NCBI GenBank assembly: GCA_037127315.1
Contig: JBBBDQ010000350.1
Span: 5,315,001 to 5,379,000, forward strand
DNA length: 64,000 bases
Direction: 5' to 3'
DNA from: Ascarosepion bandense
Lineage: Eukaryota > Mollusca > Cephalopoda > Sepiida > Sepiidae
The notes below the pieces were generated by a model. It worked only from the letters and a program-made list of their open reading frames with translations, searched no databases and was not told the origin of the DNA. The translations under genes were made by a program, and so were the position numbers. Shown piece by piece: positions 44,257-56,865 of the stretch (position 1 is the first letter of the stretch; the number at the start of each line of letters is the position of its first letter).

Positions 44257-44381
44257 CGATACCAGGAAGTCAAAATTTGACTTACATTCAAATTAGTTTT
44301 CGCTTTAACAGGAAACTTTTTAGTCTTTCGTGCCAACGTCCAAAGAGTCTGAGCTCCAGGACCATGGATTAGTTTTAAAGA
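43905..44381 (+). mobile_element. non-autonomous Helitron, 3' end lost
   Basis: Family sequence from ACTTATTTATAAATGGAACT through GGCTGAAGCGATTTTCTTGA and TTAGTCTTTCGTGCCAACGT to GGATTAGTTTTAAAGAT, where an AGGT microsatellite replaces the terminal hairpin. A TA run interrupts it at 44220-44252. Confidence 0.65.
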
Positions 44382-44421
44382 TAGGTAGGTAGGTAGGTAG
44401 GTAGGTAGGTAGGTAGGTAGG
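44382..44421. repeat. (AGGT)10 microsatellite
   Basis: About ten AGGT units at the Helitron break point. Confidence 0.92.
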
Positions 44422-44782
44422 TTGAGATATGCAATATTTCATTAACTTTTAGCAAAAACACAATTTAATAATTATAAGAAGTCAAATGAAACTCAAAAAA
44501 TTCAGTTTTACTTCATTAACAATTTTTTTTTTAAATTTACGTTAGTCAAAATCTGTTTCATTCATATTTGTTTTAATAGAGAAAAGGAAATAAGATATTT
44601 AAATAAACCCAGATGACGATAAAATGTTGCGCCCTGACTAAAATTTTCATTAACCATGAGTGGACAGTATTATTTTAATTATTAATAATTGTTATTGCAC
44701 ATTCTCTCGTTATTGAGGACTGTTTTGAAAGAACACGTCCTGCATAAAATGCAGTTCCCCATCGAATTATACTGATAATCTA

Positions 44783-44785
<3 letters not shown>

Positions 44786-44830
<45 letters not shown>

Positions 44831-44841
44831 CATTCTGTTCA

Positions 44842-44894
<53 letters not shown>

Positions 44895-44906
44895 CATTCT
44901 GTTCTA

Positions 44907-44947
<41 letters not shown>

Positions 44948-44965
44948 CACTCTGTTCATATCTAT

Positions 44966-45035
<70 letters not shown>

Positions 45036-45045
45036 CCGTCTGTTC

Positions 45046-45101
<56 letters not shown>

Positions 45102-45112
45102 CACTCTGTTCA

Positions 45113-45153
<41 letters not shown>

Positions 45154-45164
45154 CCGTCTGTTCA

Positions 45165-45195
<31 letters not shown>

Positions 45196-45238
45196 AACTA
45201 CTAACACTCATTCATGTTTATCTATCTCACTCTGTTCA

Positions 45239-45291
<53 letters not shown>

Positions 45292-45297
45292 GTCTGT

Positions 45298-45340
<43 letters not shown>

Positions 45341-45351
45341 CACTCTGTTCA

Positions 45352-45382
<31 letters not shown>

Positions 45383-45419
45383 ATATCTATCTATTTATCT
45401 ATCTATCTATCTCCGTCTG

Positions 45420-45472
<53 letters not shown>

Positions 45473-45509
45473 AGCACTCTATTCATGTTTATCTATCTCA
45501 CTCTGTTCA

Positions 45510-45558
<49 letters not shown>

Positions 45559-45569
45559 CCGTCTGTTCA

Positions 45570-45604
<35 letters not shown>

Positions 45605-45641
45605 AACACTCTTTTCATGTTTATCTATCTCACTCTGTTCA

Positions 45642-45688
<47 letters not shown>

Positions 45689-45709
45689 TTATCTATCTCC
45701 GTCTGTTCA

Positions 45710-45748
<39 letters not shown>

Positions 45749-45762
45749 TTCAGTCTGTGTGA
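44786..45762. repeat. ~1-kb (TATC)n array with regular spacers
   Basis: TATC runs of about 8-15 units are interrupted by short phrases: CTCACTCTGTTCATA, CTCCGTCTGTTCATA and AACACTC.TTCATGTTTATC. The spacers recur about a dozen times in a roughly repeating order. ORFs here ([10 protein letters not shown]) are simple-sequence artefacts. Confidence 0.93.
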
Positions 45763-45962
45763 AACTATATCTATCCATATGTGTGTGTGGCTATATGTTT
45801 TCCTTGGTAGTGATTAAAGTTATTTATTATTTTCCAGTAATTCAGTGTTGTTTATGCTTGGAACATTTTGAATAATAATTTTTATGTTAATCAGATCGTC
45901 TATAGTTTCAAAATTTAAACTTTACTGTCATGCTGGATTGTGTTAAACTTAAATATAATTAA

Positions 45963-46964
<1,002 letters not shown>

Positions 46965-46969
46965 CTTCA

Positions 46970-48551
46970 TCCAATACACGTTCTAATAGACTCACAAAGT
47001 ACTGTATTACAAATAGGCTTTACTGTGTGAAAGTAGCAGAAAACAGCAAGTGTATGTGATGAGTATATATAGAGTAGATAAAAGTTGAATCGAGACCATC
47101 AAGAGACTAAGATTTTAGGGCTCGGGGAAGTATTCTCTCGGGAGGGGATGTTCCATAATTTTGCGTCGCTTGGGAAGAAATTCCTTCTTGACGAAGGAAT
47201 AAAACTGAAAATATGGAACCATTCGATCCTGTGTACGTAGCATTAGTGCGGGTCTTATTTGTAAATATCTGAATTGATAGAGTTATGGAATGTCATTATG
47301 TAGGTCTGTCGACGGATTTTGCACAGACCAATTACCTTGACACAAAATATATTGAGCGAAAACGTTGAGTTTAGAATTCATGAGCAAGTGTGTATGCAGA
47401 AGCCATCAGACAAGAGGGTGTCAACATGGTCGAATGCCAACCAGATCAGGTGGGTAATTTCACGTTGAGTTTACCGACGTTTGATCGAAAGATCCTGAAA
47501 TCATTTTTAGTTCGATTTGTCACCCTTTATGAGACTTGATTACACCACGACTGAATAATTTCATAACACGAAAGACACAAAGAATGGCCACAGCTTTAGG
47601 AATATTTTATAGTTAATTTTATTCTTATTTTTCAAAAATGGTCAAAAGATTCCTGCAGAATTTTTATTCTCATTTGTTGATTAGAGAAGGCATTGAAAGG
47701 AAAACGGTGAAGAAAAACCAACTGATCTTTTTTTCCTTTGCAGCATAGTGTCTGTGTTCACAGGTTTGGTAAGAAGGATTTTTTAAAAAGAATTACTGAC
47801 TTAAATACCATCCATATTGCTCATTAGTTTTTTCGCATTCTGATTTTGGAAACCAAATGTCTAAGAAAACGAAACACTATGGCTCTCGTGACTGATATAT
47901 TATTATTGCTTCTTTAAATGGTCTTTATTTACTCAAAATTACTGTCACACGCCTATTAAGAAATGGAAGTGTTGGGCAAATTAAAATGAACCTCATACTC
48001 TTAAGTAAAAAATAAAATTAGAAAGGGTCTTCAAAATGCCCCTCCCGTACGCGGATCTCAGAAGATATTGTTTCAGTAGTAAGTGTCCACTTGGTAACCA
48101 GAAATTGTGTCCTTGTACTAGATGAAACGTAGTGGATATTAGCATCCATTGATTGACACACCCTCCCACACTCACACAGTTATGCTCACTTTTAAACACT
48201 AATACACTGTACATCTGTAATGTTCCCAGACTAAAGATTTGTCAAAATATAAGATTAAATCTTTCATATGTTAAATTAATATTTATTCGTTTCTGGGTTC
48301 GACTGGAAAAGTATATGGCTTTTGGCGGACTTCATTCAAACGTTCAATCTACTTCTTGTGAGGCAGTAAGAGACTGTCAATCCCCTCCCCCGAGCTCGTA
48401 TTAGCTGCTTATAAAGCGTTCGACAGAAATACTTTCCACATATACCTCCCAAAAACACCTACCACATAATAGTATGACATTAATAGCAATGGTGCCTTCC
48501 TTTACCTAAAGTTTTAGCATTATGTGAGAGGTATTTCTGGGAAATTCACCC
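46970..48551. other. no gene recognised
   Basis: Mixed AT-rich sequence. Short ORFs, e.g. 48153-48404, lack recognised motifs. Confidence 0.6.
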
Positions 48552-49468
48552 TTGTTCAAATTAATTGAAACAATTATTTAGTTTCTATTTTGTATTTATT
48601 TCTGAGAGGACTTTTTCAATAATCTAAAAAACCTACCTTTTTTTATCTGAACGTCCATAAAAAAATTGAACTACATTTTGTCTCCCGTAACTCTAATGCA
48701 ATCATGTAATTAACTGCTGAATGACTTTCTGCGTAGGACAACAAATTTCGGTCTATTTTAGGCCGATTTACTTCCTTTACTAAAACTTCCGGCTATTTAC
48801 TTCCTGTAGTTAAAGTAATACGCGATTTTATTTCTATGCGTATTACTTTCATACAGGAAGTAAATAGCCGGAAGTTTCAGTAAAGGAAGTAAATCGGCCG
48901 AAGTTTGTTGCCGACGCAGAACATCATTCTACAGTTAATTACATGACTTCGTGAGAGTTACGGGAGACAAAAAGTGCGAGATAAAGTACGTTTTTTTTAT
49001 GGAAGTTCAGATAAAAAAAGGTAGGTTTCTTCAATAACTAATTGTTGAGTTGAGTTCAGCATATATATTTGCACAGAAATAATGCTATTTTGGATAAATT
49101 TGAAGGGGGAAAAGCCTTCGGGACCTAAAAGGAAAATTTACTAGATATCATTGTCTCAGCTGTCGATTAGTTGTCGTACGGCCATTGTCTATGATAGACG
49201 TTATTCAGAAGAAAGCGTACAAAATATGTAATGCTGCACTAACACACTAGCAAGTCTTACAGAGAAACTGCAGATAGTGTTGGTGTCGGCATTTCAACTG
49301 TCGGTCGTGTCATCAAAGCGAAGAAACAAACTTGATCCATAAGTTCTAAACATAAATTAAAATGCAGTCAGTAGAAAAAAAACGCCAAGAAATTACGTGT
49401 ACGTGATCAGGGTAAGTGTAAATATCTTAGAAAGATATTATTCGTGTGGTTTCAATTAATTTGAACAA
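48552..49468 (+). mobile_element. Tc1-like element carrying a large foldback
   Basis: TTGTTCAAATTAATTGAAAC at 48552-48571 is the exact reverse complement of the sequence at 49449-49468. Between them, near 49255-49330, a frame reads YRETADSVGVGISTVGRVIK, a helix-turn-helix of Tc1/pogo type. No DDE domain remains; a long foldback (48627-49028) occupies the left half. Confidence 0.6.
48627..49028. repeat. foldback element with ~195-bp arms
   Basis: Left arm AAACCTACCTTTTTTTATCT...CTTCCGGCTATTTACTTCCT returns as its reverse complement on the right (AGGAAGTAAATAGCCGGAAG...AAAAAAAGGTAGGTTT). The centre is near 48828 with a very short loop. The arms carry a few mismatches. Confidence 0.88.
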
Positions 49469-49510
49469 ACGTGTATACGTGGCTGGCATTTCTGCCACAC
49501 CCTGTATAAC

Positions 49511-50305
49511 GTCTTCTAGCTATCAGTTCAACCTTGTCCCGGTGAAATTTTAGGCTCGATGGCTATGAGGTTACCCTCTAAGTCAACTCTCTGGGACACC
49601 CAACATTTTTTATTATTCTGACGTGGTACCGAATACACAACTTTAAGGAGTGAGCCTTGTATATATTGGAGTCACTACAAATCAACTCTTTTTAAATCAT
49701 ATAATTCTTGGTTAGCATTAAATTAGATTCCAACTTCTGCTATTTTCAGCCGTGAATCACTTCAGTCACATTTTCTAAATTTTAAAAGAAGTTTAAAATA
49801 GAGTAAAGTGCCGAACGATTTGGAGGCGATGGCAACAAACGAGAAGTATTTTAATAAGCAAGCATCAATATAGAAGGATGAAAGGAACATGTTACCTGTT
49901 AGATGGTATATCTAATACGTCTTGTGGCTCTCGGGCGAAAAATATTTTCAGTACCTCTTCGTAAATTGCAAAGCTTTATTGTTCCAAGCTATTGTAGACG
50001 AAAAGAAAGTAGTTTAGAATTAATTCACAATTCTCCTCAACCTTTAAACTCAATCAATCAATCAACATAATCAATTTGATCACGTTTCATAGCACCGCGT
50101 TACATTATCTTGTGACTCCAATTTAATGTGTGGTCGCAGACATCTACACTTTCAATGATTTATTGATTGGTTAATCGATTGATCCTCCTGATCCGTTATC
50201 ACTTATACTTTTCCTTCATAGTCGATGGTAGCACATCATTATACGACAAGGTATCAGTCAGTACAATTCCTCCCGATATATATTTTTCAAACTTGCTAGA
50301 TCTAT
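49511..50305. other. no gene recognised
   Basis: AT-rich sequence with no supported ORF or repeat. Confidence 0.6.
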
Positions 50306-50578
50306 AGATGGGATGTGCGTTGTGGTGTGGTGGATAAGAAAAGAAATCGGAGAGCCGAGTTCAAATTCCACTTCAATTCGTTGCATTCACTTACGCACAA
50401 ATGCCCTTAAGAAAGTATTAATCCAACTCTTCTCCCCTCCAGCTATGGGTTAAATAACTAGATAGATTGGGTTATATAACCTTGGTTGGCAAACTAGTCT
50501 ACCGCAGAAAGTAATGACAGCCCACTGTATGAAAATTCTTCTACCCAGTCAGTCATGTCTCTTTTGAGACATGATGGC
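50306..50578 (+). mobile_element. SINE family A
   Basis: Head GATGTGCGTTGTGGTGTGGT with a small deletion, B box GAGTTCAAATTCC (one change), body and hairpin ATGTCTC-TTTT-GAGACAT. Joined at 50579 to an RTE fragment. Confidence 0.85.
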
Positions 50579-50665
50579 ATGATATCCGCAACAGCCTTCT
50601 ATAGAGCCACATTTTAGTTGCTTCAAGTTTTTCTTTTATTTTTGATGATATTGTCTAGCATATTG
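50579..50665 (-). pseudogene. RTE scrap
   Basis: GATATCCGCAACAGCCTTCT and GAGCCACATTTTAGTTGCTT match the WFYRRMLRIS region of the RTE family on the minus strand; about 85 bp only. Confidence 0.7.
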
Positions 50666-50764
50666 AATGGTTAACATTATATCTGTCAAATAAACCGTCA
50701 GGGGAAACATGTTAACAACAAAATCAAGATGTGTGCCACAAAATCTTATATACATATATATTGT

Positions 50765-50888
50765 CATCCGCAGACAGATCTGTTTCGCTGTATCACAGCT
50801 CATCAGTACAGTTAGACTCCGATTGATTTTTAACACAGGATTGAAACCCGACTGAATTGGCGTCAGTCGGCGATTCTACCTTTGGGCT
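50765..50888 (-). mobile_element. tRNA-derived SINE, family B
   Basis: Second copy of the family at 43018: GTAGCCCAAAGGTAGAATCG, ACTGA...TCAGT stem and GGTTTCAATCCTG on the minus strand. Ends in a TA run at 50889. Confidence 0.75.
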
Positions 50889-51367
50889 ACATATATATAT
50901 ATATATAATCCATAAGCATACAACATACACACACACATTTATAAAAACACATATACACACATATGCACGAAATTATATGCACACAAACTTACAAATAAAA
51001 TACACACATACACATATAATTCTAGAGCCTAATCAGGGCTGTTTCCTTTCATCAAAGAATAAAATACACGCAGCCCCAATGTCTGACACCATAACGATGT
51101 CTTCACGAAACTTCGAAGTCGGTATGAATCTGCTCAGCTAAACTGAGAAATAGTTTTAAACTAAAATTATCAACGCTCTATCTGCACCCCAATATCGAGG
51201 ATTTTGCGACAAGATACCTGCCTGCCAAAGTGCCTTTTAACAGTAAAACTACTGAAAAGGCAACGATATTGGCTCCCAAAACGATTACAACTCAATACTA
51301 TATACGCATATGTAATATTTTATTTATCTTTTCTCTTCTGCAGATATACTTAGATATATCAGAAAAT

Positions 51368-51370
<3 letters not shown>

Positions 51371-51454
<84 letters not shown>
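51371..51454. repeat. (CA)n(TA)n microsatellite
   Basis: CA 51371-51409, TA 51410-51454, bordering the MITE. Confidence 0.93.
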
Positions 51455-51457
<3 letters not shown>

Positions 51458-51854
51458 TACCGGCCATAATTATTAGGCACCCACAGTTTTTTAAAATAAA
51501 TTATGTAATTTCATACATTTTTTAGTATTTATTGCCAAATGGATAATTCTAAATGAAAATAGAATGGTTCTATTGTTATTATTACTTTCCAAATTTTTAC
51601 GAGGCAAGGAAGCAAAGAGAAACTTGTCCGAATCACCATAAATGTTCTTCATTCTTTCATCGATGAAACTGTAATATAGGTAATTATTAAATATTTATAA
51701 ATTTATTTGATGCACATGTTATTTTGCAGTATTAACAAAAGAACTATTCTATTTTCATTTAAAACTATTCACTTGGCAATAAATACTAAAAATTAGTATG
51801 AAATACATAATTTTTTTAAACACTGGGGTGGCCTAATAATTATGGCCTGTAGTG
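51455..51854. mobile_element. MITE with long terminal repeats (400 bp, TA-flanked)
   Basis: Ends CACTACCGGCCATAATTATT and, inverted, AATAATTATGGCCTGTAGTG; the repeat continues inward for over 100 bp (TTTAGTATTTATTGCCAA...AATAGAATGGTTCT). TA lies at both outer sides. No coding sequence. TA targeting suggests the Tc1/mariner group. Confidence 0.75.
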
Positions 51855-52026
51855 TATATATTTTCATTAGTAATCGAGTCATTACGCAACCCAGGTTTCT
51901 ACCGTCTGGTGTCTCCAGGCGATTTACAATAAACTGATTTTACTGTTTTAGTAAAAACGCTCACGTGTAAACTTGGGTTACGTAATAACTCGATTTCTAA
52001 TGAAAAATATTCATAAGTTCTACAAT
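51738..52026. repeat. segmental duplication, copy 1
   Basis: From AACTATTCTATTTTCATTTA (inside the MITE) through the foldback to AGTTCTACAATATAATT; repeated at 52420-52712 with few differences. Copy 1 also has a tandem ~97-bp extension (51950-52145, AACGCTCACGT...ATTGAACACTTTT twice). Confidence 0.88.
51868..52002. repeat. foldback element, copy 2
   Basis: CATTAGTAATCGAGTCATTA at the left pairs with TAATAACTCGATTTCTAATG at the right. Family also at 32288 and 52552. Confidence 0.7.
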
Positions 52027-52419
52027 ATAATTGTATTGAACACTTTTTAAAAACGCTCACGTATAAACTTGGGTTACGTAATAACTCGATTTCTAATGAA
52101 AAATATTCATAAGTTCTACAATATAATTGTATTGAACACTTTTAAATGCAACTGTGTTTTGGTCTGTTTGTATTATGACCAACAACTAAATAATTAAATG
52201 ATCATATATATATATATATATTATTTACACACAGTAAACATAGAACATTTAAGCTATTAACAATAAAGATAATTGAATTGAAAATATAAGTCCATCCCTA
52301 CCGTGGCGGATGGCCGAAGACAGTGACAAAATAGTGGTGTTGTGGTCCCTGGTCTGATTACAGACATTTGAGTACGTTGTTGGAAATATCAAACCTGGTT
52401 TGAATACAATCAATTTCGA

Positions 52420-52712
52420 ACTATTCTATTTTCATTTAAAACTATTCACTTGGCAATAAATACTAAAAATTAGTATGAAATACATAATTTTTTTAAACAC
52501 TGGGGTGGCCTAATAATTATGGCCTGTAGTGTATATATTTTCATTAGTAATCGAGTCATTACGCAACCCAGGTTTCTACCATCTGGTGTCTCCAGGCAAT
52601 TTACAATAAACTGATTTTACTGTCTTATTAAAAACGCTCACGTGTAAACTTGGGTTACGTAATAACTCGATTTCTAATGAAAAATATTCATAAGTTCTAC
52701 AATATAATTATA
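52420..52712. repeat. segmental duplication, copy 2
   Basis: Copy of 51738-52026, including the right half of the MITE and the whole foldback (52552-52685). Confidence 0.88.
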
Positions 52713-53043
52713 AATAATAGTAGAAACTATGGTCGGTATTATATGCATATCGCTTAATAGAGGCTCCATTCTAACTGGAAAGTTACTTCAAATGAGCCAA
52801 GAGTAAAATTTGAAGATAGAATTTACGAACAAAACATGCTGCTTTATCAGCAGAAAATGTTAACTCCTGAAATCGAATGAAGAAAGAAGATATGAAAAAC
52901 TCACTATTATTTAACACTCTAACACAGAGCCTCCAGTAGTCAGTCAAATCCTTTGAAGATACATAGAGGCTATACTGTGATCAGAATTATTGATGTAATG
53001 AACAGGTAATGAATATGCATACAATTTGGTTCCCCCTCACGGT

Positions 53044-53072
53044 AATGTGATTGGCTGCTGTCAGCCATAAAT
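53044..53072 (+). promoter_or_regulatory. promoter-like CCAAT/TATA pair
   Basis: GATTGGCT (inverted CCAAT box) then CATAAATACAG about 15 bp later, a spacing compatible with a Pol II or LTR promoter. No gene with clear identity follows. Confidence 0.25.
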
Positions 53073-53244
53073 ACAGACGAAGGCGAGGTCTGTAGGTCTT
53101 CCACAAGAGGTCTACAAGTCTTCGACTAGAGATCTACGGTTATTGACTACGCCTACGTCTCAGGATACTGTATATGACGAGTACCGTCTATTAGGTTTAC
53201 TTACTAGATTGTTCTACCTGGTTACATTTGCCTAAATCATTCGA

Positions 53245-53469
53245 ATGTTTTCGGGACATATCAATTATCAAGCTGGTACACACGGAAAAAGTGATTCATT
53301 TGGGCCGAACAGGATGGTGCGAACTAAGGAGAAACCTGTAATATTTGCAAGAAGGTCCAAACGCAGCAATACCGGTTTCAAACCAAGAAAACACTTCTGT
53401 GGCATAATTACCAAAAGGACGGTTAAAAATATTAATCTAAGAAGCGTCTCGAATAAACTCACGAAATGA
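53245..53469 (+). CDS. hypothetical basic ORF, 74 residues
   Basis: Starts MFSGHINYQAGTHGKSD and is rich in Lys/Arg (RRSKRSNTGFKPRKHFCG). It lies ~180 bp downstream of a promoter-like pair. I recognise no family; base composition alone could yield it. It may be part of an unrecognised element or no gene at all. Confidence 0.2.
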   Translation: MFSGHINYQAGTHGKSDSFGPNRMVRTKEKPVIFARRSKRSNTGFKPRKHFCGIITKRTVKNINLRSVSNKLTK

Positions 53470-54250
53470 ATCCTAATGAGTAACAGGAGTCTTGTCAAAA
53501 GGAAGTTCCTTTGAAACAGAAATGTCAACAGACAATACAACGTGAGCCGAATTCTTAACAGGATAGAATTGTGATGTTCTACAAGTCCTGAGAAGAATAG
53601 CGATAAAGGAACAGTCCTGAGAAGAATAGCGATAAAGGAAAAAGATACAGCTCACAATGTGCAATAAAGAAAGTCGAAAGCGCATGAAAGAATCAACTAG
53701 AGACCCAAGATACTATTCCCTTGCAATCAGGAAATTCTGCCGAATATAAACATCGAGGCCATGAATATGTATGCTAGAATCTGTTTGACAAAGAGTAAGC
53801 AAAGAATTCATTTGTAGTAATAGAAGAATTTAAATTAGTTTAACAAAGTGCGATGACATCTGGAGACTATTTCAAAAGAAAAGATTCAACACTACATAAA
53901 TTCGAACGAATACCATTAATATTAGAAAATTGAATATATCAATTTAAAATACAATGCAAAAACAGTTATATATATAAGCTTCGAAAGTCTCATAAATTAG
54001 ACATAAGAAGAACTTTCTTCTAAAAGCAAAAATTTTTGTCTTCATTTATTTTATCCGATCGTGTAAAACAAATTTTAAATTATAAAAAGTAAATAAGTTA
54101 CTATTGGTTTGCATCAAATTAAATTCACCATCGCTGATGTAAAGTGTTTAAATAGTATAATAAAACGAATCAGTGATTCATATCAACTAATATGGTCAGA
54201 AAGCAATGATGAGAATATTAAAAAGATAATGCATATAATTCAAAATATCC
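53470..54250. other. no gene; 33-bp tandem duplication
   Basis: ACAGTCCTGAGAAGAATAGC is directly repeated at about 53585 and 53613. The rest is AT-rich. Confidence 0.6.
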
Positions 54251-54255
54251 AATTA

Positions 54256-54962
54256 CTAGCAGTATAGCCCGGCGTTGCTCGGGTGTAATGAAAGCTTTAA
54301 AAGTAATCTATGGTCCTGGAGCTCAGACTCTTTGGACGTTGGCACGAAAGACTAAAAAGCAATAGTTGTTTCCAGTTAAGCGAAACCGTAGAGTGAAAGA
54401 AAAATGAAGGGATGTAAGTCAAATTTTGATTTCCTGGTATCGATATCAAATAAGTTTTTTCGTCGTAAACTGAATTTTGAAGGCTAAATAAGTCCTCTGA
54501 GTAAATGGTATCATAGCTGAGACTAAGAACTAGAATTATACCTACTTAGAGCCAAACCCGAAGCAAAAACTAAAATGAAAGTGCTGAAAAAAATACAGAC
54601 ATACAGGCAGATAAACATCTTGCCTTTTACATATATATATTATCGATTTTCTGCACTATTGTAAGAACAGCAACCTTCAAACTTCTGAATATCGTTTCTA
54701 ATGTCTTTGTCTATGAGTGTATCAAATTTGATTAAAATCGGTTCACTCCTTCTATAACCCGATTTTTTTCCATTATCGATTTTCGATATTTATCGGACGT
54801 ACCTCGACACAAAACCTAGCTAAGAACACTCGCAGACGCTTATAGTACAACTGTGTAAATTTTCAAGAAAATCGGTTCAGCCGTTTCGAAGTCTATAGGT
54901 AACAGACACACACACGCACACAGATACATACACACAAAGTTCCATTTATAAATAAGTATAGA
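54256..54962 (-). mobile_element. non-autonomous Helitron, complete (707 bp)
   Basis: On the minus strand it begins TCTATACTTATTTATAAATG after A and ends with the hairpin CCCGAGCAACGCCGGG, then CTATACTGCTAG before T. 5'-TC, a 3' hairpin, CTAG and insertion between A and T are the Helitron hallmarks, and there are no inverted repeats or target duplication. It contains the AACGGCTGAACCGATTTTCT family marker. No helicase coding. Confidence 0.78.
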
Positions 54963-54994
54963 TATAAACCGTATAAATAAGCCATCTATTTTAC

Positions 54995-56281
54995 ATGGAT
55001 GACTTAAAGTTATATGCTAAGAATGATAATGAGCTGGAAGGTCTTCTGCAAACTGTAAAATGCTTCAGCGAAGACACTGGAATGAAATTTAATTTGAATA
55101 AATGTGCTAAAGCTACAGTTTTACGTGGATCAATACAAGAAACATCCTCAATTAGCCTAGACCCTGCTGTAACAATAAAAGAATTGAAACCAGAAGAAGC
55201 TTATAAATACCTAGGTGTAAATGAGAGCGAAAACATTCACCATAAAAAAATGAAAGAAATAGTGCGTAAAGAGTACTATAGAAGGCTACGAATGATATTA
55301 AAAACTGAATTAAATTCACAGAATAGAGTTATGGCCATTAATAGCCTTGCAATCCCAGTTGTCCAATATAGCTTCAACATCTTAAACTGGACTCTAAACG
55401 ACATCAGGCGAATGGATGCTAAAACAAGAAAGCTTCTTTCTAAGCATAAGATGCATCATCCAAAGGCTGATGTAGACCGTCTATACATACCCCGTAAAGA
55501 AGGTGGAAGGGGTCTTATTCAGCTGGAATTGTCATACAAGACAACAAATATTGGCTTACTAACATACATAGAAACAACAAAGGATTGGATGATACAATTA
55601 GTAAGGCAACATGAAGAAAGAAAGAAAAAATATTCAATAATAAAAGAAGGCAGTAAATACAAACAAGATTTACAGTTAGTAGATTCTGTAGAAAAGCAAA
55701 ACAGTAGCCAAGAACCAACTATTGCGGCAAAAAATATGAAAATGAAAGCCAAAGATAAAGCTCTTGAAAAGATGAAACAGCGCTGGCAAGACAAACCTCT
55801 GCATGGCCAATATCCAGTACGTGCCAATAAATCCAATGTTGACAAAGTTAATACTCATCGATGGTTACGTGCATCTGGATTAAAGTCTGAAACTGAAGGA
55901 TTTATACTTGCAGCAGAAGACCAAAGTCTTTTCACGAGAAACTTTCAGGCAAATATTATGCATAATAATATGGATCCAAAATGCAGGTTTTGTGATAAAC
56001 ACCAAGAAACAATAGACCACCTAATCTCAGGCTGTTCTGTGCTTGCCCCAAACGAATATAAAAATCGCCACGATAGAGTTGGGCAATATTTACATTGGGC
56101 AATGTGCAAACATTATGGAAAAGCTGTAAACAAACACTGGTATGAACATCATCCAGCACCGGTTACAGAAATAGAAGATGTAACCATTCTATGGGATTAC
56201 ACCATCTACACAGACAGAAAAATTGAAGCAAACAGGCCAGACATTATTGTTAAAAACCAGAGGAGAAAACTTGTCTATTAA
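54995..56281 (+). pseudogene. R4/Dong-like ORF2p with a 1-bp frameshift in the endonuclease
   Basis: Frame encodes MDDLKLYAKNDNELEGLLQT (RT active-site box, the first Met belonging to YMDD), RT thumb, CCHC knuckle CRFCDKHQETIDHLISGC and the endonuclease up to RPDIIVKNQ. Against copy 5, one A is missing near 56261 (CCAGAGGAG for CCAGAAGGAG), so the frame ends in RRKLVY. The PD motif and its partner Asp therefore fall in different frames. Otherwise almost identical to copy 5. Confidence 0.9.
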
Positions 56282-56547
56282 TTGATATGGCTTGTCCAGC
56301 GGATTGTAACATAGCAATCAAGGAATTTGAAAAACTGTCAAAATATAAAGACCTGGAAATTGAAATAGAAAAAATGTGGAAATTGAAAACAAGAGTTGTA
56401 CCAGTGATAGTAGGTGCACTTGGAATGATAAAAAATGGAACAAAACAACACATTGAAAGAATCCCTGGAAACCCCAGCTTAAGAGATATACAAAAAATTG
56501 TCTTATTAAGTACAGCCCACACACTAAGGAAAACGTTATCTATGTAA
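56282..56547 (+). pseudogene. R4/Dong-like ORF2p C-terminus, after the frameshift
   Basis: Continues in the next frame: LIDMACPADCNIAIKEFEKL, the catalytic Asp and KLSKYKDLEIEI, then RVVPVIVGALGMIKNGTKQH and KIVLLSTAHTLRKTLSM with the natural stop. Confidence 0.9.
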
Positions 56548-56865
56548 TGCTGGGGATGATAGGGAAGATAGAAAAACATGAAATGGAGTCATAACAACAC
56601 GCCACTACCTGCCTTAGGTCTCCCCGCAGACTTGGTTGGTAGTGAGACCAAAGCAGAAATCGAAATATGATGAAAAATGACATAATAATAATAATAATCA
56701 CTTTCCTTTAAGGTTTTCTTTAAACCTATTTTGTTTTCAAAGAGACAAGGAAAATACGTCAGTGATAAATATCTTTAGATTTTCAAAATCTGTAAATTTA
56801 AGAAAGCTCAAAATATTCTTAATGCTTTCTGTAAAAGTCAAGGTAAGCTATTGGTTAGTGATGTA

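Larger units (their letters stand above)
54975..56698 (+). mobile_element. R4/Dong-like copy 7 (1.7 kb), ends in (ATA)n
   Basis: 5'-truncated just before the YMDD box, adjacent to the Helitron. Contains the protein described below and the same 3' UTR as the array copies. Ends in about six ATA units (56682-56698). Confidence 0.9.

Noticed and set aside
45214..45817. ORFs rich in YLSIYLSI
   Set aside because: Translation of TATC microsatellites.
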